From Streptomyces rubradiris (GTDB lineage: Bacteria; Actinomycetota; Actinomycetes; Streptomycetales; Streptomycetaceae), in assembly GCF_016860525.1 (NCBI RefSeq), contig NZ_BNEA01000015.1, forward strand, positions 1,488,001 to 1,552,000: DNA of 64,000 nt, written 5' to 3'. The translations under genes and the position numbers were made by a program. The notes under the pieces are model-generated. The model did not search any database and was not told the DNA's origin. It saw only the letters and a program-made list of their open reading frames with translations. Shown here piece by piece: positions 24,445 through 31,640 of this stretch; the first letter of the stretch is position 1; each line of letters starts with the position of its first letter.

Positions 24445-25944
24445 ATGAGCCCTGACCTGGACCTGACCGCCCCCGCGTCGGCCGCCGCCCGCGCCCGGCT
24501 GCGCACGCTGCTCGACCTCGACGGGCGGCTGTTCGAGACCGCCGCCGCCTGGCACTGGCCCGGCGCCGAGCGGGTGCTGCCCCGGCTGAGCCGGGCCGCG
24601 AACCACGGCGTGCTGTGGTTCGCGTCGGCCGCCGCCCTGGCCGCGAGCCGCACGCCACGCTCCCGCCGGGCGGCGGCCCGGGGCCTGGCCTCGCTCGGCC
24701 TGGCCTCGCTGACGATCAACACGCTCGGCAAGCGCTCGGTGCGCCGGGCCCGGCCGGAGCTGGACCCGGTGCCGCTGGTGCGGCGGCTGACGCGGCAGCC
24801 GATCACCACGTCCTTCCCGTCCGGACACGCGGCCTCGGCGGCGGCCTTCGCCACCGGGGTGGCGCTGGAGTCGCCGGCGTGGGGCGCGGCGATGGCGCCG
24901 GTGGCGTTCTCGGTGGCGATGTCGAGGGTCTACACCGGAGTGCACTTCCCGAGCGACGTGCTGGCCGGGGCGGCGCTCGGGGCGGGCGCCGCCTTCCTGG
25001 TACGGCGGCTGGTACCGCCGCGCGCCCAGGCGGGGCTGCCCGCCCGGTCCCGCGTCGAGGTGCCCGCGCTGCCCGAGGGCGAGGGGCTGGTGCTGGTCGC
25101 CAACCGGGCCTCGGGGACGGCGGACCGGGTCGGGGCGCTGCACGACGCGCTGCCCATGGCGGAGGTCCTCCAGTGCGCGCCGGAGGACGTCGAGGCCGAG
25201 CTGGAGAAGGCGGCGGCGCGGGCCCGGGTGCTCGGGGTCTGCGGCGGCGACGGCACAGTGAACGCGGCGGCCCGGGTGGCGCTCAGGCACGGGCTGCCGC
25301 TCGCGGTGCTGCCGGGCGGCACCCTCAACCACTTCGCCGCCGATCTGGGCGTGGCGGACGAGTGTCTGCTGGCCCGCGCGGTCCGGCGCGGGGAGGCGGT
25401 CCGGGTGGACGCGGGCCGGTTCACCGCCGGGGACCGGGAGGGCCTGTTCCTGAACACGCTCAGCCTCGGTGTGTACCCGGAGCTGGTGCGGGTCAGGGAC
25501 CGCTGGTCGCACCGGATCGGCGGCTGGCCGGCCGGGGTGCTGGGCGCGCTGCGCGTGCTGCGGGCCGGCGAGCATCCCCTGGAGGTGGAGGTGGGCGGTG
25601 AACCGCGGCCCCTGTGGCTGCTGTTCGTCGGCAACGGGGTCTACCACCGCATGGGGCTCTCGCCGGGCCGCCGGAACGATCTGGCGGACGGGCTGCTGGA
25701 CGTGCGGGTGGTGCACGGGGGCCGCAGGCCCGCGCTGCGGCTGCTCGCGGCGGCCGTGGCGGGACCGCTGACCCGGTCGCCGGCGCACTCGGCGGTGCAG
25801 GTGAACCGGCTGCGGCTGACCGGTGTCGCCCCGGGCACCCCGCTCGCCTACGACGGCGAGGTCACGTCGGTGTCGGGCGAGGTGACGCTGGAGAAGCTGC
25901 CGGAGGCGCTGACGGTCTACCGCCCGCTGGACATCACCGCCTGA
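24445..25944 (+). CDS. PAP2 phosphatase / diacylglycerol-kinase-like fusion protein
   Basis: 499 residues, two enzymes in one chain. The N-terminal half is a PAP2 lipid phosphatase with the three motifs KRSVRRARP (K-x6-RP), PSGH and SRVYTGVHFPSD, plus hydrophobic segments. The C-terminal half (from about residue 205) is a lipid/diacylglycerol-kinase catalytic domain with GGDGTVN and PGGTLNHFAADLG. The pair could cycle a lipid between phosphorylated and free forms (for example phosphatidate and diacylglycerol) at the membrane. Such fusions recur in Streptomyces. ATG at 24445; the upstream ribosome binding site is weak. Closely divergent from the histidine phosphatase. Confidence 0.93.
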   Translation: MSPDLDLTAPASAAARARLRTLLDLDGRLFETAAAWHWPGAERVLPRLSRAANHGVLWFASAAALAASRTPRSRRAAARGLASLGLASLTINTLGKRSVRRARPELDPVPLVRRLTRQPITTSFPSGHAASAAAFATGVALESPAWGAAMAPVAFSVAMSRVYTGVHFPSDVLAGAALGAGAAFLVRRLVPPRAQAGLPARSRVEVPALPEGEGLVLVANRASGTADRVGALHDALPMAEVLQCAPEDVEAELEKAAARARVLGVCGGDGTVNAAARVALRHGLPLAVLPGGTLNHFAADLGVADECLLARAVRRGEAVRVDAGRFTAGDREGLFLNTLSLGVYPELVRVRDRWSHRIGGWPAGVLGALRVLRAGEHPLEVEVGGEPRPLWLLFVGNGVYHRMGLSPGRRNDLADGLLDVRVVHGGRRPALRLLAAAVAGPLTRSPAHSAVQVNRLRLTGVAPGTPLAYDGEVTSVSGEVTLEKLPEALTVYRPLDITA

Positions 25945-26012
25945 CCACCGGCCGTCCATATTCACCTTCTGCGGGGAGATTCCGTGCCGTAAAGAAGCCT
26001 GATTCGCGGATT

Positions 26013-26025
26013 TCTGGAAACCAGA
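26013..26025. promoter_or_regulatory. Short palindrome before the small hydrophobic gene
   Basis: TCTGGAAACCAGA, a 5-bp inverted repeat around AAA, 20 nt upstream of the ATG at 26045 in a stretch that is AT-richer than its surroundings. It could be an operator or 5' UTR hairpin. Position-based inference. Confidence 0.35.
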
Positions 26026-26044
26026 TCTGCAGGAGGTTTCACAC

Positions 26045-26215
26045 ATGGTTCCCATCCTGCTGGTATTGCTTCTGGCCCTTGTTCTTTTCGGCGCCGGATT
26101 CGCGGTGAAGATTCTCTGGTGGATCGCCCTGGCGGTGCTGGTCCTCTGGCTGCTGGGTTTCGTGGCCCGCGGCACGACGGCCGGCGGCGGCAGGGGGCGG
26201 TGGTACCGGTGGTGA
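26045..26215 (+). CDS. Small hydrophobic membrane protein (56 residues)
   Basis: Starts MVPILLVLLLALVLFGAGFA, followed by KILWWIALAVLVLWLLGFVA and a Gly/Arg tail ending GRGRWYRW. Two hydrophobic helices separated by a single Lys fill most of the protein. Short proteins of this type are common in Streptomyces and other Gram-positives, often called simply hydrophobic protein, and in some organisms are stress-induced. AGGAGGTTTCACAC precedes the ATG, an excellent ribosome binding site, so the gene is well supported despite its size. Convergent with gvpK, 21 nt apart. Confidence 0.85.
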   Translation: MVPILLVLLLALVLFGAGFAVKILWWIALAVLVLWLLGFVARGTTAGGGRGRWYRW

Positions 26216-26236
26216 CATGACGCCCCGGCCGGCTCC

Positions 26237-26518
26237 CTAGTCGCGGGGCAGCAGCGGTCCGAGCGGCCCGAGGTCCAGGTTCAGGTCCTCGGGCCGCAGT
26301 CCGTAGCGGTCGCGCAGTTCGGCCATGCGATCCTCCAGGAGCATCAGGGTGAGCCCGATCCGCTCCTCCTGCTCCTCGGTCAGCTCGCCGGTGTCGAAGC
26401 GGCGCACCGCCTGCCGCTCCATGAGCTGGCGCAGCAGTTCCACCACGGTCAGCACGAGTTTCACCAGGTCGCGCTCGACCGTGTCGGGTTCCAGGTCGAG
26501 CCGGTTGCGCGGGGTCAC
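26237..26518 (-). CDS. gvpK: Gas vesicle protein GvpK
   Basis: 93 residues. The segment DTVERDLVKLVLTVVELLRQ followed by LMERQAVRRFDTGELTEEQE is diagnostic of GvpK, a small accessory protein required for gas vesicle formation in other organisms. GTG at 26518 overlaps the gvpS stop by 4 nt (GTGA). It is the last gene of the cluster in the order gvpO-A-F-G-Y-Z-J-L-S-K. Confidence 0.95.
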   Translation of the reverse strand: MTPRNRLDLEPDTVERDLVKLVLTVVELLRQLMERQAVRRFDTGELTEEQEERIGLTLMLLEDRMAELRDRYGLRPEDLNLDLGPLGPLLPRD

Positions 26519-26733
26519 AGGGCCTCCTCGGACGGCTGGGCGGGCAGGAGCCGGGGCTCGAAGGGCGAGGGCACCGCCGCGTTGACGGAGCTGATCAGCG
26601 CGTTCAGGTCGATGCGGACCAGGTCGACGTCCGCGATCCGCAGGGTGATGTCCCCGGTGATCACGACTCCGCCGGCCAGCAGCCGGTCGAGCAGGTCGAC
26701 GAGCGCGATCTCGCGCCGTTCGACAACGGTCAC
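26515..26733 (-). CDS. gvpS: Gas vesicle GvpA-like protein GvpS
   Basis: 72 residues of the GvpA/GvpJ/GvpM family: VERREIALVDLLDRLLAGGV then VITGDITLRIADVDLVRIDL. It contains the conserved helix-strand-strand-helix core and little else, ending in a short Pro-rich tail. GTG at 26733 overlaps the gvpL stop; the gvpS stop overlaps gvpK. Likely a minor shell or nucleation component. Confidence 0.93.
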   Translation of the reverse strand: MTVVERREIALVDLLDRLLAGGVVITGDITLRIADVDLVRIDLNALISSVNAAVPSPFEPRLLPAQPSEEAL

Positions 26734-27572
26734 GACACTCCCTCCCCCGCGTCCGCGGCGCCCGCGGTGTCTCCGGCACTCCCGGTGTCCCCGGTGCCCC
26801 CGGTGTCCCCGGTATCTCCCGTGAATGAATAAGCGGCCCACGGGCCGGTCAGTTCCACCCGGAATCCGGGCTCCTCGTCCTTCGTCCGGTCCACCAATTC
26901 CACGAATTCCTCGGAATGGGCCCGGGGCACCAGGTAGGCCGCGTTGAGCACATTCAGCCCCGCCGCCCGCGAGAGCGCGGAATTCTGCGGAGGGTGCAGC
27001 CGGAAGTCCTCGGCGCGTGCCGAAAGTCGCTCGTGCAGCCCGTGGGCGAACCGCTCCGCCCGCTGCCAGGTCTCCTCCTTCGCCTGGCCGCGCTCGCGGC
27101 GCCGGCGCAGATAGTCCCGGCCGCTTACCGGCTTCGCCGAGGAGGCGGCCGCCGCTCCGGCCGGTTCGGCGGCCGCCTCCTCGGCGTACACCTTCACGCC
27201 CCACTCCACCCGGCCGTCGAGCCGGTCGAGCAGGGCCCGGAAGTGGTCCTCACGGGCCTCGATCATGACGCGTACGGCGCTGTCGTCACGGAAGACGGTG
27301 GCGAGCCGCAGCGGCAGCGGGGTGGTGACCGTGGTGAGCGCGTCGACCACGCCCTGGTGGGCGCGGGCGGTCGCGGCGAGCCAGTCCAGGTCCTCCAGGT
27401 GGGCCTTCAGCGCCTCCTCGCCGAAGTCGGCCTCCGGGACCGTACTGACCACGGCGACCAGCCCGTGGTGGTGGAGCAGGCCGGGCGGGGCGCCCGCGAC
27501 GCCCGTCAGCTCGGCCTGCAACGGCGCCCCGAGGGGGCGGCACACGGCGTACACGTACCGCAGTCCGGTCAT
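26730..27572 (-). CDS. gvpL: Gas vesicle protein GvpL (GvpL/GvpF family)
   Basis: 280 residues. Starts MTGLRYVYAVCRPLGAPLQA and shows the GvpL/F pattern (AHQGVVDALTTVTTPLPLRL, then VFRDDSAVRVMI, WGVKVYAEEA and LNAAYLVPR). Family members bind the shell protein GvpA and help assembly. The C-terminus has a short Gly-Asp-Thr repeat run (SFTGDTGDTGGTGDTGSAGD) encoded by a repetitive CCCGGTGTC tract. It overlaps both neighbours by 4 nt. Confidence 0.95.
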   Translation of the reverse strand: MTGLRYVYAVCRPLGAPLQAELTGVAGAPPGLLHHHGLVAVVSTVPEADFGEEALKAHLEDLDWLAATARAHQGVVDALTTVTTPLPLRLATVFRDDSAVRVMIEAREDHFRALLDRLDGRVEWGVKVYAEEAAAEPAGAAAASSAKPVSGRDYLRRRRERGQAKEETWQRAERFAHGLHERLSARAEDFRLHPPQNSALSRAAGLNVLNAAYLVPRAHSEEFVELVDRTKDEEPGFRVELTGPWAAYSFTGDTGDTGGTGDTGSAGDTAGAADAGEGVS

Positions 27573-27904
27573 GGGGCCTCCTTCGGGGCGCGGCCCGGCT
27601 CCAGTTCCTCCAGCCGGGCGAGACGTTCACGCAGCTCGGCGTTCTCCCGGGCCAGCTCGTCCCGGCGGGCCCGGGAGGACAGGGCGGGATCGCTCTCCCA
27701 CCAGTCGATCCCCATCTCCTTGGCCTTGTCCACCGAAGCGACGATCAGCCGCAGCTTGATGGTGAGCAGTTCGATGTCGAGCAGGTTGATCCTGATATCG
27801 CCCGCGATGACGACACCCTTGTCGAGCACCCGTTCGAGGATGTCGGCGAGGTTGGCCCCCGATGCCTGTCCGTACGGCTCGGGCAGGCGGCTCGGTGTCG
27901 TCAT
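27569..27904 (-). CDS. gvpJ: Gas vesicle protein GvpJ (GvpA family)
   Basis: 111 residues. The core LADILERVLDKGVVIAGDIR then INLLDIELLTIKLRLIVASV is the GvpA-type shell fold. A C-terminal charged helix (ARRDELARENAELRERLARL) with heptad character could form a coiled coil. GvpJ is a minor shell component in other systems. ATG at 27904 overlaps the gvpZ stop and its stop overlaps gvpL. Confidence 0.93.
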   Translation of the reverse strand: MTTPSRLPEPYGQASGANLADILERVLDKGVVIAGDIRINLLDIELLTIKLRLIVASVDKAKEMGIDWWESDPALSSRARRDELARENAELRERLARLEELEPGRAPKEAP

Positions 27905-29007
27905 CGACCACCCCCGCGCCCGGTGTCCTCGGGTTCCTCTTCCTCGTCCGCCTCGTCCGCCTCGTCCTCCTCGTACTCGTCGTAGGCGCCCTCCTCGCCT
28001 TCCTCAGGCTCCTCGGACTCCTCCGGCTCCTCGTCCTCCTCCTCGTACCCGGCCTCGTAGGGCTCCTCTTCCTCTTCCTCCTCGGGCTCCCGGGACCCGT
28101 TCGCGGGGGCCCCGGCCTCCTCGTCCTCGTCCCCGGACGGCGGGGCCCCCGACTCCTGGTCCCGCTCCTCCTCGGCCACGGCGTCCTCGTGGCTGCGGAC
28201 CACCTCGCCGTCGCGGATCTCGCCGCGCCAGGCGTCCTCCGCCTCTCCCTTGAGGGTGATGAAACGGGCGAAGTTCTTCAGGTCCAGCCTGGCCCGGCGG
28301 CCCTGGGCGCGCCAGATGTTGCCGGTCTTCTCGAACAGGCCGGTCGGGTAGTACTCCATGACCAGCAGCACCCGGGTGAGGTTCTCCTCCAGCCGGTGGA
28401 AGGAGACCACGCCCTTGGTGGTGCCCTTGGCGCCCTCCGAGGACCACTGGATGCGGTAGTCGGGTATCTGCTCGGTGGTCTGCGCCTTCCAGCTGCGGGA
28501 GGACCAGAAGATCTTGGCCTGCCAGTCGGAGTGGGTGTCGTCGGAGCGGCTCGCGCTCTTGACGCCCTTGGCGAAGGTGCTGAAGCTCTGGTACTGCGTC
28601 CACTGGTCGTACGCCGTGCGCAGCGGCACGCCGACGTCGACGGACTCCATGATGACGGTGGGCTTCCGGCCCGCGCCGCCCTTCTTGCCCTTGCCGCCCC
28701 CGAGGTTTCTGACCGTGTCCAGCACGCTGTCCTTGGCGCGGGAGGCGCCCAGTTCCAGCGCGGAGCGCAGCGGCCCCTTGCCCTCGGCCAGCTTGCGGCC
28801 GCCTTCCAGCGCCAGCTTGGCGAAGCCCGGGCTGTTGCCCTCGGCGATGTCGTTGAGCCGGACGGTGGTCTCGCCGAGTTTGCGGCCGGCGCCGGCCAGC
28901 ATCCGCTCGGCCTGCGCCATCAGGTAGGCGCGGGCTTCCTCCTTGAGCCGGTCGGCGGCCTCGCTGCGGGCGAGGCCGGAGGCCGTGGAGCGGAGGGTCT
29001 CGGTCAT
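27901..29007 (-). CDS. gvpZ: Gas vesicle cluster SRPBCC protein GvpZ with acidic tail
   Basis: 368 residues. An N-terminal helical part (LKEEARAYLMAQAERMLAGA) precedes an SRPBCC/START-like domain from about residue 115 (SVDVGVPLRTAYDQWTQYQS...LEENLTRVLLVMEYYP). The final 100 residues are overwhelmingly Glu/Asp (EEEDEEPEESEEPEEGEEGA and similar). SRPBCC folds bind hydrophobic ligands, but a role in gas vesicles is not established. Overlaps gvpY and gvpJ by 4 nt. Named by its place in the Streptomyces order gvpO-A-F-G-Y-Z-J-L-S-K. Confidence 0.88.
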   Translation of the reverse strand: MTETLRSTASGLARSEAADRLKEEARAYLMAQAERMLAGAGRKLGETTVRLNDIAEGNSPGFAKLALEGGRKLAEGKGPLRSALELGASRAKDSVLDTVRNLGGGKGKKGGAGRKPTVIMESVDVGVPLRTAYDQWTQYQSFSTFAKGVKSASRSDDTHSDWQAKIFWSSRSWKAQTTEQIPDYRIQWSSEGAKGTTKGVVSFHRLEENLTRVLLVMEYYPTGLFEKTGNIWRAQGRRARLDLKNFARFITLKGEAEDAWRGEIRDGEVVRSHEDAVAEEERDQESGAPPSGDEDEEAGAPANGSREPEEEEEEEPYEAGYEEEDEEPEESEEPEEGEEGAYDEYEEDEADEADEEEEPEDTGRGGGR

Positions 29008-29678
29008 CGGTCATCGCCGCCCTTCGAGTGCCGGGTGACGGCGCCGCGGGCGGCCCCGCCGACCGCGGCCGTGCGCTTCGCCGCCGCCTTCCCGGCCGCG
29101 CCGGTCTTCCTGGCCACTCCCTTCCCGGCGGCGGACAGCGGCTTCCCGGCCGCCTTCGTGCCCGACGCCTTCCGTTCGGGAGCCTTCTTCTCGGCGGACC
29201 CCCGCTCGGAGGTGCCCTTGGCGGGGGCCTTCCGCTCCGGGGGCTTCTTCTCGGTCTCCTTGCGCCGTGCCTCCCCCCGGGATGCGCCCTTCGGCCGGGC
29301 GTCCTCCTCCTCTTCGGCCTCCTCGGGCTCGTCAGGCTCCTCGCGGGAGCCGGCGGCCCGCCCGCCCGCCAGCTGGTCGCGCACCTGGTCGGTGCGCCTG
29401 GCCAGCCGGTCGGCGAGCGAGGACATCTGCCGCTCGACCACCGCACCGGTGGCCGCCTTGCCGACGCCCCGCAGCTCGCCGCGGAGCTGGTCGCCGATCT
29501 CCTTGAACTGCGGGTTGGCCAGCAGTTGCCGGTTCACCTGCTCCGCCAGCGCCCGCGGGCCGAGGTTGAGCTTCTTGCCGGCCACGAGCGAGCCGACCGC
29601 GAGCGCCGCCTTCAGCTTCTTCGTGCGGCCGAGCAGGTATCCGGCCCCTACGGCGAGACCCAGCGCCGTCCTGTTCAT
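29004..29678 (-). CDS. gvpY: Gas vesicle cluster protein GvpY with basic tail
   Basis: 224 residues. A hydrophobic N-terminus (LGLAVGAGYLLGRTKKLKAA, then LAVGSLVAGKKLNLGP) precedes an amphipathic region. The last 110 or so residues are Lys/Arg/Ala/Pro-rich with repeated PERKA and AGK motifs, a strongly basic, probably disordered tail. An intervening Glu-rich patch (PDEPEEAEEEEDA) is present. The GvpY name follows the Streptomyces cluster order; the molecular role is unknown. ATG overlaps the gvpG stop by 4 nt; its stop overlaps gvpZ. Confidence 0.87.
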   Translation of the reverse strand: MNRTALGLAVGAGYLLGRTKKLKAALAVGSLVAGKKLNLGPRALAEQVNRQLLANPQFKEIGDQLRGELRGVGKAATGAVVERQMSSLADRLARRTDQVRDQLAGGRAAGSREEPDEPEEAEEEEDARPKGASRGEARRKETEKKPPERKAPAKGTSERGSAEKKAPERKASGTKAAGKPLSAAGKGVARKTGAAGKAAAKRTAAVGGAARGAVTRHSKGGDDR

Positions 29679-29938
29679 CGTCCCCTCCCGTTGCCAGTCG
29701 TGTCGCCGGAGTGCATGGCGGTCTCCAGCCGGTCGAGCAGCTCGTCCTCGCGCCGGTCGAACTCCTCCTCGGTGATCTCGCCCGCCATCAGCTGTTCTTC
29801 GAGGCGGGCCAGCTCCGCGCGTATGGCGGCCGGGTCGTAGTAGATCCGTTCCGCCTCACGGAGCACCTGCCGGATCGCCCACGCGCCACCGCGCACCGGG
29901 GCGAAGGGCAGCAGCACCAGTTCCGAGATCAGTCCCAC
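29675..29938 (-). CDS. gvpG: Gas vesicle protein GvpG
   Basis: 87 residues: MGLISELVLLPFAPVRGGAW, then AIRQVLREAERIYYDPAAIR and LEEQLMAGEITEEEFDRREDEL. The GEITEEEFD...EDELLDRL end is the usual GvpG signature. It is a small accessory protein thought to help assembly together with GvpF/L. GTG at 29938 has AAGGAGGCTCCC before it; it lies 28 nt after the gvpF stop, the widest gap between gvpA and gvpK. Confidence 0.93.
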   Translation of the reverse strand: MGLISELVLLPFAPVRGGAWAIRQVLREAERIYYDPAAIRAELARLEEQLMAGEITEEEFDRREDELLDRLETAMHSGDTTGNGRGR

Positions 29939-29966
29939 GGGAGCCTCCTTCCGGCCGGGCCCGCCG

Positions 29967-30737
29967 CTACGGGGCTCCGGCGTCCGCGCCGACCGTGCTG
30001 CCCGCGGGTTCGGCCGGGCCGGGGTCGACGAAGCTGTACGGCGGTAGCGGGCCGTTGACCCGCAGTTCCAGGTGGGGGTGGCTGGAGCGCACCCCGTCGA
30101 CCGCGGCCAGGAACTCGTCGACGCCGTCTCGGGCCAGCAGGAAGGACACGTTGAGCAGCCAGCCGGTGGACTCCGGTCCGGCGCTGACCGCGGCGGCGGC
30201 CGGCTCGAGCAGCCGCCGCACCTCGGCGGCGTCCTCGCCCTCCTTGGCCTTGACCGCGCCGGCGACCAGCTCCCCGAGGCGGATCTTGTCGTCGTAACTT
30301 CCGCCGCCCGCCTTGCGGTTGGCCTCGGCGAGGCCGCGGATCTCCGCGTTCTCGGCCATCACCCGGTGCAGCACGGCGTCCTGGATGTGGCTGGCCTTGA
30401 CGTTGTACTCGACCTTGCCGTCCAGCTCGCGCAGCCGCTCCAGGTAGTGGTCCGCCCGCTCGGTCAGCACCGACTTCACGGCGTCGTCGTCATCGGCGAC
30501 GCCGCCGAACCGCATCGGCAGCACGCACCCGGCCGCGCCCGCCTCGGCGAGCACGTTCTGGTGTGCGAGCAGGTCCCTGCGCTTGGGCCGCAGGGAGTCC
30601 GGGGCGTCGCTGACCACCGCGGCCAGCTCACCCACCGTGACGATCCGAACCGGCCGCGGCGGCTCGCCCACGCCGGGCATCCCCTCCGGGAGCCCCGGGT
30701 GCGAGCGTGCGGCGATGCCGTAGACGTAGGTGCTCAC
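29967..30737 (-). CDS. gvpF: Gas vesicle protein GvpF (GvpL/GvpF family)
   Basis: 256 residues. Starts MSTYVYGIAARSHPGLPEGM and shows the family pattern RDLLAHQNVLAEAGAAGCVLPMRFG and NVKASHIQDAVLHRV. It is paralogous to GvpL at 26730-27572 with the same fold order. In other organisms GvpF contacts GvpA on the inner surface of the vesicle during growth. GTG at 30737 overlaps the gvpA stop by 4 nt. Confidence 0.95.
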   Translation of the reverse strand: MSTYVYGIAARSHPGLPEGMPGVGEPPRPVRIVTVGELAAVVSDAPDSLRPKRRDLLAHQNVLAEAGAAGCVLPMRFGGVADDDDAVKSVLTERADHYLERLRELDGKVEYNVKASHIQDAVLHRVMAENAEIRGLAEANRKAGGGSYDDKIRLGELVAGAVKAKEGEDAAEVRRLLEPAAAAVSAGPESTGWLLNVSFLLARDGVDEFLAAVDGVRSSHPHLELRVNGPLPPYSFVDPGPAEPAGSTVGADAGAP

Positions 30738-31156
30738 TCCTCTTCCTCCCTACGACGGGCCGTGGTCCTGCGGGCGCCCTGCCTCGGCTCGCGCTCGCCC
30801 TCCTCACGGGCCTGCTTGAAGGCGTCGGCCACCGTCTGCGCCGCGCCGGACAGCGCGCCCTTGGACTTGCCGCGGGCGCCGCTCTCGGTGATCTCACCGA
30901 CGATGTCGGGCAGTCCGGGGCTCTTGTGCGGGCCCGCCTCCAGGTCGAGGCGGTTGCACGCCTCGGCGAAGCGCAGGTAGGTGTCGACGCTGGCCACGAC
31001 GACCCGGACGTCGATCTTCAGGATCTCGATGCCGACCAGGGAGACCCGCACGAACGCGTCGATGACGAGTCCCCGGTCGAGTACGAGCTCCAGGACGTCG
31101 TAGAGGCCACTCGTGCCGCCTCCGCCGCCGGGCTGCTGTGCCGGGAGAACGGTCAT
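30734..31156 (-). CDS. gvpA: Gas vesicle structural protein GvpA, C-terminally extended
   Basis: 140 residues. The GvpA core lies at about residues 15-85 (SGLYDVLELVLDRGLVIDAF, then VRVSLVGIEILKIDVRVVVA). Classic GvpA is about 70 residues, so the protein has an extra basic C-terminal extension of about 60 (GALSGAAQTVADAFKQAREE, ending in Arg-rich and Glu residues). Streptomyces GvpA proteins carry such tails. ATG at 31156 has GAGGAGGAAGGGCCGAT upstream, the strongest ribosome binding site of the cluster. The gap to gvpO is 69 nt. Confidence 0.94.
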   Translation of the reverse strand: MTVLPAQQPGGGGGTSGLYDVLELVLDRGLVIDAFVRVSLVGIEILKIDVRVVVASVDTYLRFAEACNRLDLEAGPHKSPGLPDIVGEITESGARGKSKGALSGAAQTVADAFKQAREEGEREPRQGARRTTARRREEEE

Positions 31157-31225
31157 ATCGGCCCTTCCTCCTCGTGAGTAGTCCGACCACGCCGGACGCG
31201 TGGCCGCGGTGCGCGGACGGCCGGC

Positions 31226-31594
31226 CTAGCCACCGCCGGAGCGGCGGGAGTCGACCCGCCCGCGCTCGTAACGGCGGACGCGCCGGTAGCCCTCGAGCTC
31301 TCCGTCCGGGTTCACATCCACCTGGTAGCTCGCCATGACGCTCATGGTGTCCGGCACCCGGTCGATCTCGACCACCTCCACCTCCAGCGACCAGCCGTCC
31401 GCGGTCTGCTCGAAGGAGGTCACCGCCTCGGGAACGAGTCCGGTGAGTTCGCTGAGCTGCTCGCGCGCCGAGCGCAGCACCTGCATGGGGGTCGGCCGCC
31501 GGTGGTCCGTCTCGCCGTGTGCTTGTTCGTCGTGTGTCTGTTTCCGGTCATTCCGTGAAGGCTGTGACTGCGATGTGCTGTGTGTGTTCGACAT
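31226..31594 (-). CDS. gvpO: Gas vesicle protein GvpO
   Basis: 122 residues. The Ser/Gln/His-rich hydrophilic N-terminus (about 33 residues) is followed by PTPMQVLRSAREQLSELTGL and GWSLEVEVVEIDRVPDTMSV, then YQVDVNPDGELEGYRRVRRYERGR. This is the GvpO family signature. GvpO is an accessory protein of halophilic and actinobacterial clusters. ATG at 31594 has GGAGAGGTGGCTC upstream. First gene of the cluster; only 46 nt separate it from the end of the LigD-type gene on the same strand. Confidence 0.94.
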   Translation of the reverse strand: MSNTHSTSQSQPSRNDRKQTHDEQAHGETDHRRPTPMQVLRSAREQLSELTGLVPEAVTSFEQTADGWSLEVEVVEIDRVPDTMSVMASYQVDVNPDGELEGYRRVRRYERGRVDSRRSGGG

Positions 31595-31596
31595 GA

Positions 31597-31618
31597 GCCA
31601 CCTCTCCGTGCGGGTGGC
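31597..31618 (-). promoter_or_regulatory. Small inverted repeat over the gvpO ribosome binding site
   Basis: GCCACC-TCTCCGTGCG-GGTGGC spans the gvpO ribosome binding site, so a folded leader could mask translation start. No clear -10/-35 is visible in the 46-nt gap to the upstream gene, which makes read-through from the transketolase/LigD genes possible. Confidence 0.4.
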
Positions 31619-31640
31619 CCCTCATGCCCTGGCCAAACCT

